A stretch of 64,000 bases of DNA from Conchocele bisecta (taxonomy: Eukaryota; Mollusca; Bivalvia; Lucinida; Thyasiridae): assembly GCA_029237695.1 (NCBI GenBank), contig CM055269.1:35945175-36009174 (forward strand). Direction: 5' to 3'. This document shows positions 1-10,783 of the stretch, piece after piece. How positions within the stretch are numbered: the first letter of the stretch is position 1; each line of letters begins with the position of its first letter. The translations under genes were made by a program, and so were the position numbers. Below the pieces are notes generated by a model. It ran no database searches and was not told the origin of the DNA. It saw nothing but the letters and a program-made list of their open reading frames with translations.

Positions 1-752
1 AGTTCTTCTATTTCGTCAGTGTGTGTTGATATGCCATACATACTAGTTAATTTGACGCATTGGGTTTCACACACAAACACAATTATTATTGTTCTTCCCT
101 TCACCTTGTGTGCGTATTTATATTGCATCCATTCATTAAGAAGGAGTTTGCACAATTGTGTCTTGTTCACATCGTTCGAGAGGAACTGCTTCCAGTCACG
201 TGGAACCTTTGTCAGCGTTCCCTTGATCAAGTAGGTATTTGTGGTACCTGTTCGTTGTCGTTCATTGGTTTTAATTGACAGAGGATAGTACGTGTCTGTT
301 ACAAAATACACGCGTTTTGCTTTCGGCATTTTGTCATATAGACTCTCCGTCAGATCTTCAAATGTGTTGGGCAAAGCAGTTTGCATATGTATAATTGCAT
401 TTTCGTCAATGATGTAGCTCACCTGTTCTAGCGGAGGCCTGTCAACCATATGCGTCTGCCCTTCCAGTTGGTGCATCAATTTCACTTTGTCAGTCCTTGT
501 CGGTGATCCATCAGCTGTTGCAAGCGACCATGGAACTGGACCTAACGGGTAACTGAAGACCATAGCCATGTCAATGTTGTTCCTGAGTGCAATGGAAACG
601 AGCTGTCCAAATACATTCCGTTCTGCTACTAGTTCCTTTGACTTTCGCTGTGGACTCGTAAGTGTCACCGATTTTGCAAGCGTTGCAAATGTCTTGAGTT
701 TGTGTTGCTTTATTGGCGCATGGAAGCTGGCAGATCTTTCTATAAACAGACT
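1..752 (-). CDS. Partial FEN1/XPG-like nuclease of a multicopy (Academ-like) transposon family
   Basis: A single open frame of 250 codons runs on the minus strand from a TGA at 753-755 off the window edge, so both true ends are missing. In order it reads an RNVFGQLVSIAL block, FSYPLGPVPWSLATADG, a YIIDENAIIH segment like the N-terminal aspartate strand of FEN1-type nucleases, a second acidic block (VTDTYYPLSIK) followed by NERQRTGT, and VPRDWKQFLSNDVNKTQL. The last block aligns with LPTNWKTFLRVDGNKTALF of the copy at 36,690-39,400. The family is abundant and mostly unnamed in molluscs and cnidarians. Its motif order matches PIN-fold XPG nucleases such as those in Academ transposons. No stop or frameshift is visible, so this is the best preserved copy in the window. 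The Academ assignment is inference. Confidence 0.65.
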
Positions 753-1139
753 TCAGTCTGCACCTGGCAGCTAATTTGTGACGTTGACTGACAAAATGTA
801 CCGAAAGACATTTGAGACCAGCGTAACGCCAGATGTGACAGTATGATACTGGCACATGCTGTTCGCTATCCAATCTATATTATGAAGTGTCATTTCTATT
901 GAATATATTAGATCCAGAACAGACTGCATGTCAATACATGTGTAAGTCAAGACATCCATAGGTCGCATATGTCATAAGATTAGGCCATGGGCCAAATATG
1001 GAAAACCTACTCTTGCGTAAAACACACATTATATTATGCAATTGTCATGTATATTGATATCCATCACATGGCATTAATTTGCGGTGTAAAAAGTGGTTCA
1101 AATGCCACTTATCATCAGTTAACATGGACAATTGTTAAC

Positions 1140-1560
1140 ATGGAAAATTGTTGAAAAAACGCCTTTTTTGGCGGCCATTTTGAAAATTTCCACCATTTGT
1201 ATCATGCTGTCAAGTCAATATGTATTACATAATTGATATGCATATTGATATGCATTACAAAGTATAAGTTACAATGTTAATAGCGGTTCCAATAACACTT
1301 AACAGCAGTTACAGTGCAAAATTTTCGCAAAAACACACTTTTTGGCGGCCATTTTGAAAATGGCGGCCATTTGGTAAAATAAATTGATATCACACACTGT
1401 TTTATATTCAATTAGGGATCAGATAAGAACGATTTAGAAAATTTAAATCGGTCCTAATACCGGTTAACAGTCGATAAAGCTAGTCCTGTAAACCAAAACA
1501 ATTGTTTTTGACGGCCATCTTGGAAAATGGCCGCCATTTGTTCATCCAGCGGCTTTTTAA
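1140..1560. repeat. Flanking arm with repeated GGCGGCCATTTTG motifs
   Basis: Beside the nuclease fragment, this AT-rich stretch carries the motif GGCGGCCATTTTG or GACGGCCATCTTGG at about 1167, 1345 and 1510, spaced 165-180 bp. Two of the sites are followed at once by a second copy of the motif. Each motif sits in a similar block that includes a 'cggttaacag' type phrase. I read it as the right inverted arm of the transposon whose gene runs off the left edge. Confidence 0.5.
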
Positions 1561-2005
1561 TGGCAGACCTTCTGGAATGACAGACAATTGACTACTGAAT
1601 TTGAAAATCATAGTGGCGTTATGTACCACAGGGGGGGGGGGGGGTTATTGGTGGCCCAAAGACTATGTGGTTAGCTCGGTAAAGGTGACACACTGTGGCA
1701 TTTTGTGAATGAGGTTATTTGCAATGATGATTCGTGTTGTTAAACAAACAGGAACACACGTGTCCAGAAAACCGATATATTGTACAGTTAAGTGTAATAT
1801 AATTGATAAGAGTGTGTTGTCCTGGCTTTTCTACAAAGATTTAGCTACATGATAATATATGTTCTACTTCACATGTGCCGGTCTTTGTCCACGAACAGAA
1901 GCGGTAAAATTGGCTGATGCCTTAAACACACAAAGATGACCGAATTGGCCACTCCATGTGCTGTATAGGATACAGTAATGAGGCAATGTTCACATATACG
2001 TTATA

Positions 2006-2220
2006 CAGTGGAACCTCTCTAAACCGGACACCGAGAACGCATTTATTTTCTTTATTAAATTGGTTTCACTGACATATGTATCCGATGTTAATGCCTGTTC
2101 ATGATCGCAAAGCACGCAAAACTGTCTTGGGGCGCCCATATTCAAGAAATACAATGGAACCTGTCTAAGCCGGACACCCTGGAAGTCTCACAGGGTGTCC
2201 GGTTTAGTGAGGTTCAACTG
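2006..2220. mobile_element. Short Tigger/pogo-like MITE, CAGTGGAACC ends
   Basis: It starts with CAGTGGAACCTCTCTAAACC and ends with GGTTTAGTGAGGTTCAACTG, which is the inverted copy, and TA lies on both sides. The right end is itself a hairpin around the phrase CCGGACACCCTG. No coding sequence is present. TA duplication and CAG...CTG ends are typical of pogo/Tigger-type elements; the superfamily is inferred. Confidence 0.6.
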
Positions 2221-2382
2221 TACATATATTATTTACGAAGCAATTATCTTTGAATCAAATGTATAATCAGGTACAGAACGTCTCCTTAATATTCGGGCGG
2301 AGTGCACGTAACACACGATATACACACTTTGGGAGTATGCCTAGCGAACACCAGCCTAGTGTATTTTGCTATCACGTAATCA

Positions 2383-2744
2383 GGGGGCCGTTTCACTAAA
2401 CTTCGTACGACTAAATTGTTCGTAAGTGCAAATTTAGGATCGTCTGGAAATTCCAGTTGCTGGATTTACATTTATTGAGCATAGGCTGCATATGCAGCCT
2501 ATGCTCAATAAATGTAAATCCAATAATTGCTTACAAGAAAACGGCGTTAATGTGAAATTTACAGACTACCATAATGTTGCACTTACAAACATTACAGTCG
2601 TACGAAGTTTAGTGAAACATTATAGTCGTACGAAGTTTAGTGAAACATTATAGTCGTATGAAGTTTAGTGAAACATAATATTATAGTCGTACGAAGTTTA
2701 GTGAAACATTATAGTACTACGAAGTTTAGTGAAACGCAGCCCTG
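2383..2744. mobile_element. MITE family E with amplified right end
   Basis: The terminal inverted repeat begins GGCCGTTTCACTAAACTTCG and continues through TACGACTAAA and TTCGTAAGTGCAAATTTAGG. The centre is a perfect palindrome around GGCTGCATATGCAGCC. The right end (ACGAAGTTTAGTGAAAC preceded by 'attatagtcgt') is repeated five times in tandem between about 2586 and 2737. Other copies of the family lie at 9,207, 14,518, 19,562 and 41,621. Confidence 0.7.
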
Positions 2745-2940
2745 GACTTTGCATTGTGTCATATATTGGGCATTTGGTTGATATTCACCAACTGCATTCA
2801 ATAACTATATTTTAGATACTATATTAAAGGTACATGCCCACTCAGTAGGCACAATTAAGTGTTCTTTATAGGAATTAAATAAGTGTATAATTGTTCACTA
2901 TACAGATATAATCATTTAGTAATATTTATTTTACTGATAG

Positions 2941-3918
2941 TACGGGGCGCCAAGTGGGACATGGCTCAATTTTGTCAACAAAATTCATTTTTGTACCTAT
3001 AAACTTGACAAAAACAAAACAAAATTAAATATATACTGATTTAGTCAACAAAATTCACTTTTGTGCCGCAAAACTCAATTCTGTGTCACAAAATTCACTT
3101 TTGTGCCACAAAACTCAATTCTGTGTCACAAAATTCAATTCTGTGTCACAAAATTCAAATATGGCACACGCATGTAAGAAGGACTACCATTGGTCAGATA
3201 CAGTATGACAAAAATGTGGCCTGAATAATATGTATAAAAATATATCAGCAACAAACATGATGGAACTTGGATGGAAATTAACATTTTGTGAATTGGTTGC
3301 CATGGCAACCGTTTATTGTAATTATGTATTGACTATGTACATACATTTAATAACGCTATCCCAATGTTGGTTACTTGAAATAAAACGATGCTATTGTTTA
3401 AATGTTTATATAAACTAGTTGTTATTTGGCCGCCCTGGCATCCGCATACATGATTAGTCACAATAAGATTCTTGGATAGAACTAGAGGTATATATTTTGT
3501 AATCATAATATAACCAAAATAACTGTCCATAAAGAAGTATAGCATTGATATATTGGGTTATATTTTCGCATTGAAATATTTAAACCTGGAAGTGTACTCC
3601 ACCATCTAGTAAAATGGACTAAGACCGATCTCAACCAATCAACGTAGAGATGACATAAACTATCAGTTACGCAAACTAATTTTTGTGGACAAAACTGACT
3701 TTTGTGGACAAAACTGAATTCTGTCCCACAAAACTGAATTTTGTTCACAAAACTCAATTCTGTCTTACGAAATTGAATCCTTTATAACAAAAATGAATTT
3801 TGTATATCAGAATTTTACATAATTGGATTTTGTGATTTTTAGTGTTACAAAACTCAATTTTGTCTGGACAAAATTGGTTTTGTACACATAATTAACCTGT
3901 CCTGCATGGCGCCCCGTA
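2941..3918. mobile_element. TACGGGG-ended element with internal 20-bp arrays, copy 1
   Basis: The ends are TACGGGGCGCC and GGCGCCCCGTA. The 5-bp sequence GATAG flanks both sides (2,936-2,940 and 3,919-3,923). The empty site, with a single GATAG, is visible inside another family-B copy near 11,485. Just inside each end lie about 20-bp tandem units of the type ACAAAATTCAATTCTGTGTC (about 2,985-3,165 and 3,680-3,890), in opposite orientation at the two ends. The middle has no convincing protein. A second copy lies reversed at 17,799-19,392. Confidence 0.75.
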
Positions 3919-4141
3919 GATAGTGACCCGCGGTGGTATAGGGCTATTTTCATATGCAAATGAGGCATGGTATTTGTTAATTATTTATACTAATTAAATG
4001 CGTTAAATGATACTTAATAGTAATGTCCGTTAACATTTTAAGGAAAACCGGCTATCGCCTCTGATATCAGTGTGGAAATTTACTTCTGATATACAATGTA
4101 TAATAATGTCAATTAATAAATGGGGTAATGGTGAATTAATG

Positions 4142-4402
4142 TTTATCCCGTCAACACAGTGCGTATGTGCCGTGAAACACGGTGCCGTGAAACATTTTTG
4201 ATATCCAGTCAATACAATTTTTGCATTTTACAGCCATTTGTAAGTGTTGACGGGATAAATAGAATAGTAGGTTAGTGCCGTGAATGGGAAAACATATCTG
4301 GCGCGGCACGGAAACGGGATGTGCTCGGCAGAGCCTCGCCCATCCCGTTTCCTGAGCCTTGCCATATATGTTTCCCCATTCACGGCACTAACCTACTATT
4401 CT
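4142..4402 (-). mobile_element. Double-hairpin foldback family A
   Basis: This is a reversed copy. The sequence TTTATCCCGTCAACAC...GTGTTGACGGGATAAA forms a small stem. It is followed by a long, nearly perfect stem from AGAATAGTAGGTTAGTGCCG to its complement ending CTAACCTACTATTCT, whose apex is CTCGGCAGAGCCTCG. A conserved single-stranded stretch holds two TTCACGGCAC-type repeats. Other copies lie at 8,928, 12,496, 21,139, 25,049 and 41,168. Confidence 0.7.
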
Positions 4403-4663
4403 GTATCTATTTCGCCAGTTTATGTCTCAGATGATGTCTGAACGTGTTGTGCCTACTGAGTGGGCATGTACCTTTACAAGTCTGCGCTATTATCTAAGTT
4501 CAATACTACGAATTTAAATGTAGGATAGTCAATCAACTGGATGCCACTGGAACATCGATTAGCATACAATCTATATATGGATGTGGCTGAAGAATTGGGG
4601 CTTATGGGATTAGTGACCAGTCTAGCTCATGATCAAATAGCACACCCATGTAGCCTGACATTT

Positions 4664-4900
4664 GTCCGGTTAGCGCAATCGGTAACGAGCGCGCTTCTCA
4701 CCAATGCGGCGCCGTGTTCGATCCTCAGACGGGACAGTATGTGAGATGGTACGGAGGTCGCCAGATCTGGAAAATGGGATTCCTCCGGGTACTCAGGTTT
4801 CCTCCCACATTAATGACCTCCCTTACGCCTTAATATATGCCAATGAAATCATTTATATAAGTGCTCTCGCACTTGTTTGTAATCGTTGTAAAAGAAATAA
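4664..4900 (+). repeat. tRNA-derived SINE
   Basis: The head looks like a tRNA with an A box TAGCGCAATCGG (4,671-4,682) and a B box GTTCGATCCTC (4,716-4,726), which are RNA polymerase III promoter elements. The body contains CGGGTACTCAGGTTTCCTCC, a core phrase shared with the copy at 60,950-61,200. The element is mutated, so current activity is unlikely. Confidence 0.65.
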
Positions 4901-4959
4901 AAGTTTAAGCTTAGCCGGACAACGATATATATTGCTTGTTAGAAGCATGAAGGGTGCTG

Positions 4960-6040
4960 CATTGATGTAATGGCGAACAGTATAGATTCTGATCAGACTG
5001 TGCGGGTACACAGGCTGATCAGGATCTACACAGGTCGCAAAGCCCATAAGGTCTCACGGGACAGTGGGCGGCTAGCTTTAAAAAGGGGCTGGACGATTTT
5101 CTATATACTTCACTACCGACCCTGCAAGTTACACCAGAAACATAGGTTTATGAATATTTCTTGACTTTGGGAGGCTTGACTAGGTGTACTTTTTAGAGTA
5201 TTTCATAATTCTACGAAACTGAATGTTAGCCCCGGTTGATTTTGACATCTTGGAAAATGGCGCACAATTTAAGGTATTTTTCGGGCATTTGTAGCGAAAA
5301 TTTGAGGTAGTTATGACCCCGCTTTGAAATCTTTTTCAGGAAATGGTGTGGTGTTACAAGATAAGCCATAACAAAGTCTTTGTGCCTCATGGTTTCATTA
5401 AAATAATTCCAACAAATTCGGTCGTGTTGAAATTTCTGGCCAAAAATAGGTGGGTGTGGTAACTTTGTACTTCATTTGCCAGTATTTTTGAATATTTGCC
5501 GCAAGAGCCTCCTTAACAGATTGTGAGAGGCGGTGATTTTTATAAGTGACCGGTCGCCCTCAGAAAAGCAGTCAATTTTGGCCCGTGATGCCTAAGCCCA
5601 GTTTCTCCAGTCACACCCAGATATACCTCAATAACGGATCCATTGTCATCGATAAGCTATTGATCCTGGAAGGCGTTCGGCGGATGGCGATGTAACAACA
5701 AAGACTGGTTGCCACATAAAGAAGAGTCAGCCCGATCCATTGATCGATTTCTGACGAGCTGTTGCTATATGGGAAGCTCATGAGAAAATGTGGTTATGAC
5801 TGGAGAAATGGAGCTTATGAGATTTGTGATCAGTGTAGATGCTTATCAACTAGAACACTTCTGTAGCCTGATAATTATATGTAGTGCTTGTTAGAAGCAT
5901 GGTGTTTCATTGGTGGAATGGCGAAAAGTGCAGATCCTGACCAGAGTGTTCATGCACACAGTCTGATCTGGCTCTACACTGATCGCAAAACACATAAACC
6001 GCATTTATCCAGTCACAGCCACATGCAATGCTGACATTTT
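4960..6040. repeat. Dispersed short hairpin repeats ('tctccagtcac' type)
   Basis: Degenerate copies of a short hairpin family contain GATCCTGATCAGACTG and its near complement CTGATCAGGATCTACAC (4,988-5,035 and 5,933-5,985). Phrases such as TTTCTCCAGTCAC and 'gactggagaaatgg' flank the later copy. Related copies lie near 34,010-34,150, 35,950-36,175 and 51,610-51,665. No gene was found in 5,060-5,560. Confidence 0.4.
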
Positions 6041-6482
6041 TACCAGTACATGTATATGTCTGGGTAAACTAGGTTAGCATGACCTTCTATCCCGTAATTA
6101 AATGTGAATGCAATTAAAAATTATATTTGTGAATGCATTATTGCATGTTCAGACCGCTGCAGACCAGAGCAGATTACATGCATGTTAGCACGTATCCTGA
6201 TTAGGGACTGTAATATTGCCCATTCCGTATACAGCATATACATTGCGTCATAAATATGAAATAAGTGTTGAACTGTCGTCATTGACTTCAATGCAAACAG
6301 ACAATGTATTATAACAAATACAATGTGAATACGTACATTATGTTATTTAATATTTATGAAATGGTAATGTTTCCAGTTGTATGGTTATATTTTAATTCTG
6401 TCATTCAGACAGTGAAATGTGACAATTTGAATCCATTTGAAACATCAACAATCCATAGACAGTCCACTGCTGATAATGCAGT

Positions 6483-6854
6483 GTAGAGCCGACTATTGTT
6501 CACGTATATAATTAAGCCGGGGAAAATCATTGCTGAAGCCATTTCACCTATACTGTGCGTCGTTGACAACTTAGACAATTTTGAAGAAACTTCACTACCG
6601 GTGAACATTAGTCGTCGACACTAGTCGTTGATGTTAGAGCCGAATATTGTTCATAGACGACTATCGTTCACGTGTATACAATTAAGCCGGGGAAAATAAC
6701 TTGGCTTCAGAAATGGTGAAGTTATTTTCCCCGACTTAATCATACACGTGTACGATAGTCGTCGATGAACAAAGGTGAAATGGCTTCAGAAATGGCTAAG
6801 TTATTTTCCCCGGCTTATGAACGATAGTCGTCGATGAACAATAGTCGGCTCTAC
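6483..6854. mobile_element. hAT-like MITE with 8-bp target duplication
   Basis: The ends are GTAGAGCCGACTATTGTTCA and its exact complement. The 8-bp AATGCAGT is present on both sides (6,475-6,482 and 6,855-6,862). Inside, two further inverted segments repeat AAGCCGGGGAAAATAA and CGATAGTCGTCGATGAACAA, so the element could fold several ways. An 8-bp duplication is the hallmark of the hAT superfamily. No coding sequence is present. Confidence 0.75.
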
Positions 6855-7044
6855 AATGCAGTAATTGACATGTCTGGGTAAATGGATGAGTGCAATCTTG
6901 TATAATATGTACATGTAGCAGAGATGCATCTCAAATAGTAGTTTTAGTCGACTTCCTTTCTACACAATGTGCAACTAATTTTATTTGATTTTGCTGAGCA
7001 TTTCAATTATAAATGCAAGCTTTCCGCATTAATACGATGTGTTG

Positions 7045-8325
7045 AACGACACTTCATTAGCCACAAACCCACTCGTCCAACATTTCAGCCAGAACTATAC
7101 TTCATTAACCACAAAGTTTAACCCACTCTTCCAACATTTATGCCAGACCGATATTTCAATAACCATAAACCCACTCTTTCAACATTTCGGCCAGAACGAT
7201 ACTTCATTAACCACAAACCCATTTTTCCATTGTTAGGCCAGAACGATACTTCATTAACCATGTTACCCACAAACACCCTCTTCCAATGTTCGGCCAGAAC
7301 AATACTTCATTAACCACAAACCCACTCTTTCAACATTTCAGCAAGAACGATACTTCATTAACCACAAACCCACGTTTCCATTGTTAGGCCAGAACGATAC
7401 TTAATTAACCATGTTAACCACAAACCCACTCTTCCAATGTTCGGCTAGACCGATACTTCGTTAACCACAAACCCACTCTTCCAACATTTCAGCCAGAACG
7501 ATACTTCATTAACCACAAACACAACCTCAACATTTGCACATTAACCTCCCATTCACCTCTTCCAACTTTCGCCAGACAATATTATTCCAGGCCAGAACGA
7601 TACTTCATTAACCACAAACCCACTCTTCCAACATTTCAGCCAGAACGATACTTCATTAACCACAAACCCACTCTTTCAACATTTCAGCCAGAACGATACT
7701 TCATTAACCACAAAACCACTCTTTCAAAATTACGGCCAGAACAATACTTCATTAACCACAAACCAACTCTTTCAACATTTCAGCCAGAACGATACTTCAT
7801 TAACCATGAACCCACTCTTCCAACTTTTCGGCCAGAAACGATTTACTTCATTAACCGACCACCCACTCTTGCCAACATCGGCCACAATTACTTCATTAAC
7901 CACAAACCCACTCTTCCAGCATTTCGGCTAGAACGATACTTCATTAACCACAAACCCACTCTTCCAACATTTCGGCCAGAACGATACTTCATTAACCACA
8001 AACCCACTCTTCCATTGTTAGGCCAGAACGATACTTCATAAACCAACAACCCACTCTTCCAGTGTTTCGGCCAAAAATATACTTCCTTAACCACAAACCC
8101 AATCTTCCAACATTTAAGCCAGAACGATACTTCATTAACCACAAACCAACTCTTCCCATGTTTCGGCCATTACGATACTTCATTAACCACAAACCGACTC
8201 TTCCAACATTTCGGCTAGAACGATACTTCATTAACCACAAACCCCCTCTTCCAACATTTCGGCCAGAAAGATTCTTCATTAACCACAAACCCACTCTTCT
8301 AACATTTCGGCCCAAGTTCATGAAG
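7045..8325. repeat. 48-bp minisatellite
   Basis: About 26 tandem units have the form CATTAACCACAAACCCACTC plus TTCCAACATTTCGGCCAGAA plus CGATACTT. Some units are truncated or mutated, especially near 7,540-7,590 and 7,840-7,890. Because 48 is a multiple of three, the array is open in several frames and yields spurious 16-residue-repeat proteins on both strands. I see no start context, splice sites or flanking exons, so I do not call a gene. Confidence 0.85.
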
Positions 8326-8493
8326 TTAGGTGTTGGTCCGAAGCGTTGGAAGCATGGACGTCGGAATAGGTCCGGCAGTCCCGGCGACTGCCGGATCAAT
8401 AATGTTGATATATTTGGAATTCACATACATGTATATACAAACAAAAACGGAATGTAAATGTTTCGGCTATTTTTCTAGTTTCTCATCAGAAAT

Positions 8494-8616
8494 GTATGTT
8501 CTTACCACTCAGTTGAACCGACGGTTGACGGTTCAACTGAGTGGTAACAACATACACTTTGGGTGGGTAGCGGGTGGTGCACCGCTACCCACCCAAAGTG
8601 TATGTTGTTACTAGAT
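8494..8616. repeat. Two adjacent hairpins, family D
   Basis: The first hairpin pairs TACCACTCAGTTGAACCG with its complement around 'acggttgacggt'. The second pairs ACACTTTGGGTGGGTAGCGG with CCGCTACCCACCCAAAGTGT around 'gtggtgca'. They share the short phrase 'gtaacaacatacac'. Related family-D hairpins lie at 8,831, 14,706 and 20,671. Confidence 0.6.
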
Positions 8617-8756
8617 TCGCGGGACCAATTTTATGATGCTTACGGCGCCCCTGGGAAGAGTGGTTCGTGGCTATATTATCGAAGTATCGTTCACCAATTA
8701 TAAATGGATTGAAACCAAACGCATGTTTTGCATGTAAGTTTATGGGAAGGATACAT

Positions 8757-9195
8757 AGAGAATAGTAGGTTAGTGCCGTGAATGGGAAAAATATCCGGCA
8801 AGGCTCAATAATTTCTTTATCGCTCATCAGAAGTATATGTTGTGACCACTCATTTGAACCGTCTCGCCGAGACGGTTCAAATGAGTGGTCACAACATATA
8901 CTTTGGTTCAGAAATAAGGAAAATAGATAGAGAATAGTAGGTTAGTGCCGTGAATGAGAAAACATATCTGGCAAGGCTCAGGAAACGGGATGGGCGAAGC
9001 TCTGCCGAGCGCATCCCGTTTCCGTGCCGCGCCAGATATTTTTTCCCATTCACGGCACTAACCTACTATTCTATTTATCCCGTCAACACCTACAAATTGC
9101 TGTAAAATGCAAAAATAGTATTGACTGGATATCAAAAATGTTTCACGGCACCCACCGTGTTTCACGGCACATACGCACTGTGTTGACGGGATAAA
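8757..9195 (+). mobile_element. Foldback family A (partial plus complete copy) with a family-D hairpin between
   Basis: A truncated left arm of family A (AGAGAATAGTAGGTTAGTGC, 8,757-8,808) is followed by a family-D hairpin at 8,831-8,905, which pairs ACCACTCATTTGAACCGTCT with its complement. A complete family-A copy then runs from 8,928 to 9,195. It has the long stem followed by the TATCCCGTCAACAC...GTGTTGACGGGATA stem. Confidence 0.65.
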
Positions 9196-9206
9196 GTTAG
9201 AATCTA

Positions 9207-9449
9207 TGGCCCGTTTCACTAAATTTCGTACGATTAAAAGTTCGTACATACAACAAATAAATGTTTTGAATAGCACTTGCACTGACAACCGATGTTCACA
9301 CATACATATCGGGTGTCATAGACTTTATTGAACTGTGAAGGTTGGTATATTACCATTACGGTCGACCCAGTCAATTATATGAGCGTCTATTGTAAATTCA
9401 GAGAAATCTTCATACGAACATTTTCACCATACGAAGTTTAGTGAAACGC
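9207..9449. mobile_element. MITE family E, degenerate copy
   Basis: The left end GGCCCGTTTCACTAAATTTC and the right end 'acgaagtttagtgaaacgcg' are recognisable. The middle is not the usual palindrome, so this is either an old copy or one rearranged internally. Confidence 0.5.
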
Positions 9450-10783
9450 GCATCCGTTCCTCACAGCGCTGTACATGTACGTAGATACTCGTTGTTTAGT
9501 TCTATTGAATACCTGTGGATATCCGATAGACGACGATTTGCGCATGCGTTAATATAGCCGCCTATATAACGACGCCGCTGTGACACATTTTATACCAATT
9601 GATCGTCCATCTAACCTTAGTTCAGAAATAGTTTCCATCTCTTGCTAGTAGGATACTGTTAATATGTAAGTACACGTTAAACGCTTCCAGTTATACAATT
9701 TTAACTTTAGTTAATTACATCTTTACTGATGTGTATTAAGTTAGTTTGTATAAACATGTATTACCTTTTCAGAATATCTGAAATTGATAGTTCTATGCTC
9801 ATTTCCGGACTATTCAATCAGATTTTGTTTTAAACATGTGAATACTACTGACAAACACTGCAGATCCTGATGAGGCGGCTTGTTACAACAAGCCGTCTCA
9901 TCTGGATTTGCAGTGTTTGCAAATGTTTGTTTTATGGTCTGTATGGTTGGAGGTGTCAATAGCTGTCTGACTTAAAACGACGGAGCACATTATTTGTAAG
10001 TAGTTTTCAGAATAAAAAAAATACTTACATAGTCGAGGAATTCACATACATCAGTCTATGGCAGTTATTTAGGGATGAAATTGCAACTGAATGTCGATAG
10101 GGTCCATGCATACGTGATGCATGACAAAAACAAACTAACTACAAAGTATCATCAGTGTACCAAAAAGCTTAGAGTTACTCTAACAGACTGCGTGTATCGT
10201 CCCACCGGTTGGAGGTTGAAGCCGACAGATGGCATAGATACATGAGTACACCCTTTGATGGTCTGTTTTCTCTTAGCTATTTCCTTTCAAACGTATATGT
10301 TGTCACCACTCATAATAAACGTTATTGTTTACCCTAGTTTCTCGACCAATGAAAGAACAGCATTTCGTCTCAATTAATCGAATAGTGCGACCCCTTCGCC
10401 AATACCTATTAAATTAATCATGTTAAATTAAATATGTTCAGCTGCTATATTTAGAACTGATGTTACGCCTTGTTGTCGTCAGTTCACGAGGCGAAAAGCA
10501 TATTACCGCTCACTTTGTGTCGCATCGCCAATCACATACTAGTATAGCGAATCACGTTTATGGGCGAAGCTTCGCGACTGGGCTGGGTAAACAATAAGTA
10601 AGTTATAGTTCACATATTGAATTTTAAATAAATTAATTTCTTGCTCGCTATTCAATATGTGAACTATTACGTCTCGACGAGAATGTTCAAGTGAATGGCA
10701 AAATAGTTATCACACGAAAACTTTATTGTGCTGTACTGCAGCCCATGTCATGTAACCCATTTCATCAATGCGATATCACGGTG
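9450..10783. other. No gene recognised; two small hairpins
   Basis: I see no protein or RNA gene here. One hairpin at about 9,866-9,912 pairs CAGATCCTGATGAGGCGGCT with its complement; a relative is at 35,247-35,305. A second, at about 10,612-10,665, pairs 'tagttcacatattgaatttt' with its near complement. TTGTTTACCC at about 10,327 has an inverted partner at about 10,583, suggesting another old foldback. Confidence 0.35.

Larger units (their letters stand above)
2825..4476. mobile_element. MITE family B, split by two younger elements
   Basis: The terminal inverted repeats read TAAAGGTACATGCCCACTCA at the left and its complement, ending TGGGCATGTACCTTTA, at the right. The body is the family-B body seen intact at 20,102-20,616. 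It is interrupted by a TACGGGG-ended element (2,941-3,918) and by a double-hairpin foldback (4,142-4,402). The body carries an octamer-like ATATGCAAAT near 3,952. Confidence 0.75.

Noticed and set aside
2985..3165. CRISPR-like 20-bp repeats
   Set aside because: Contiguous tandem units, no spacers, inside a transposon.
4671..4726. Functional tRNA gene
   Set aside because: A and B boxes are present but the rest does not fold as a tRNA and a SINE body follows.
7888..8457. Frames of 84-135 codons in the 48-bp minisatellite
   Set aside because: Open because 48 is a multiple of three; overlapping frames on opposite strands look equally good and there is no gene context.
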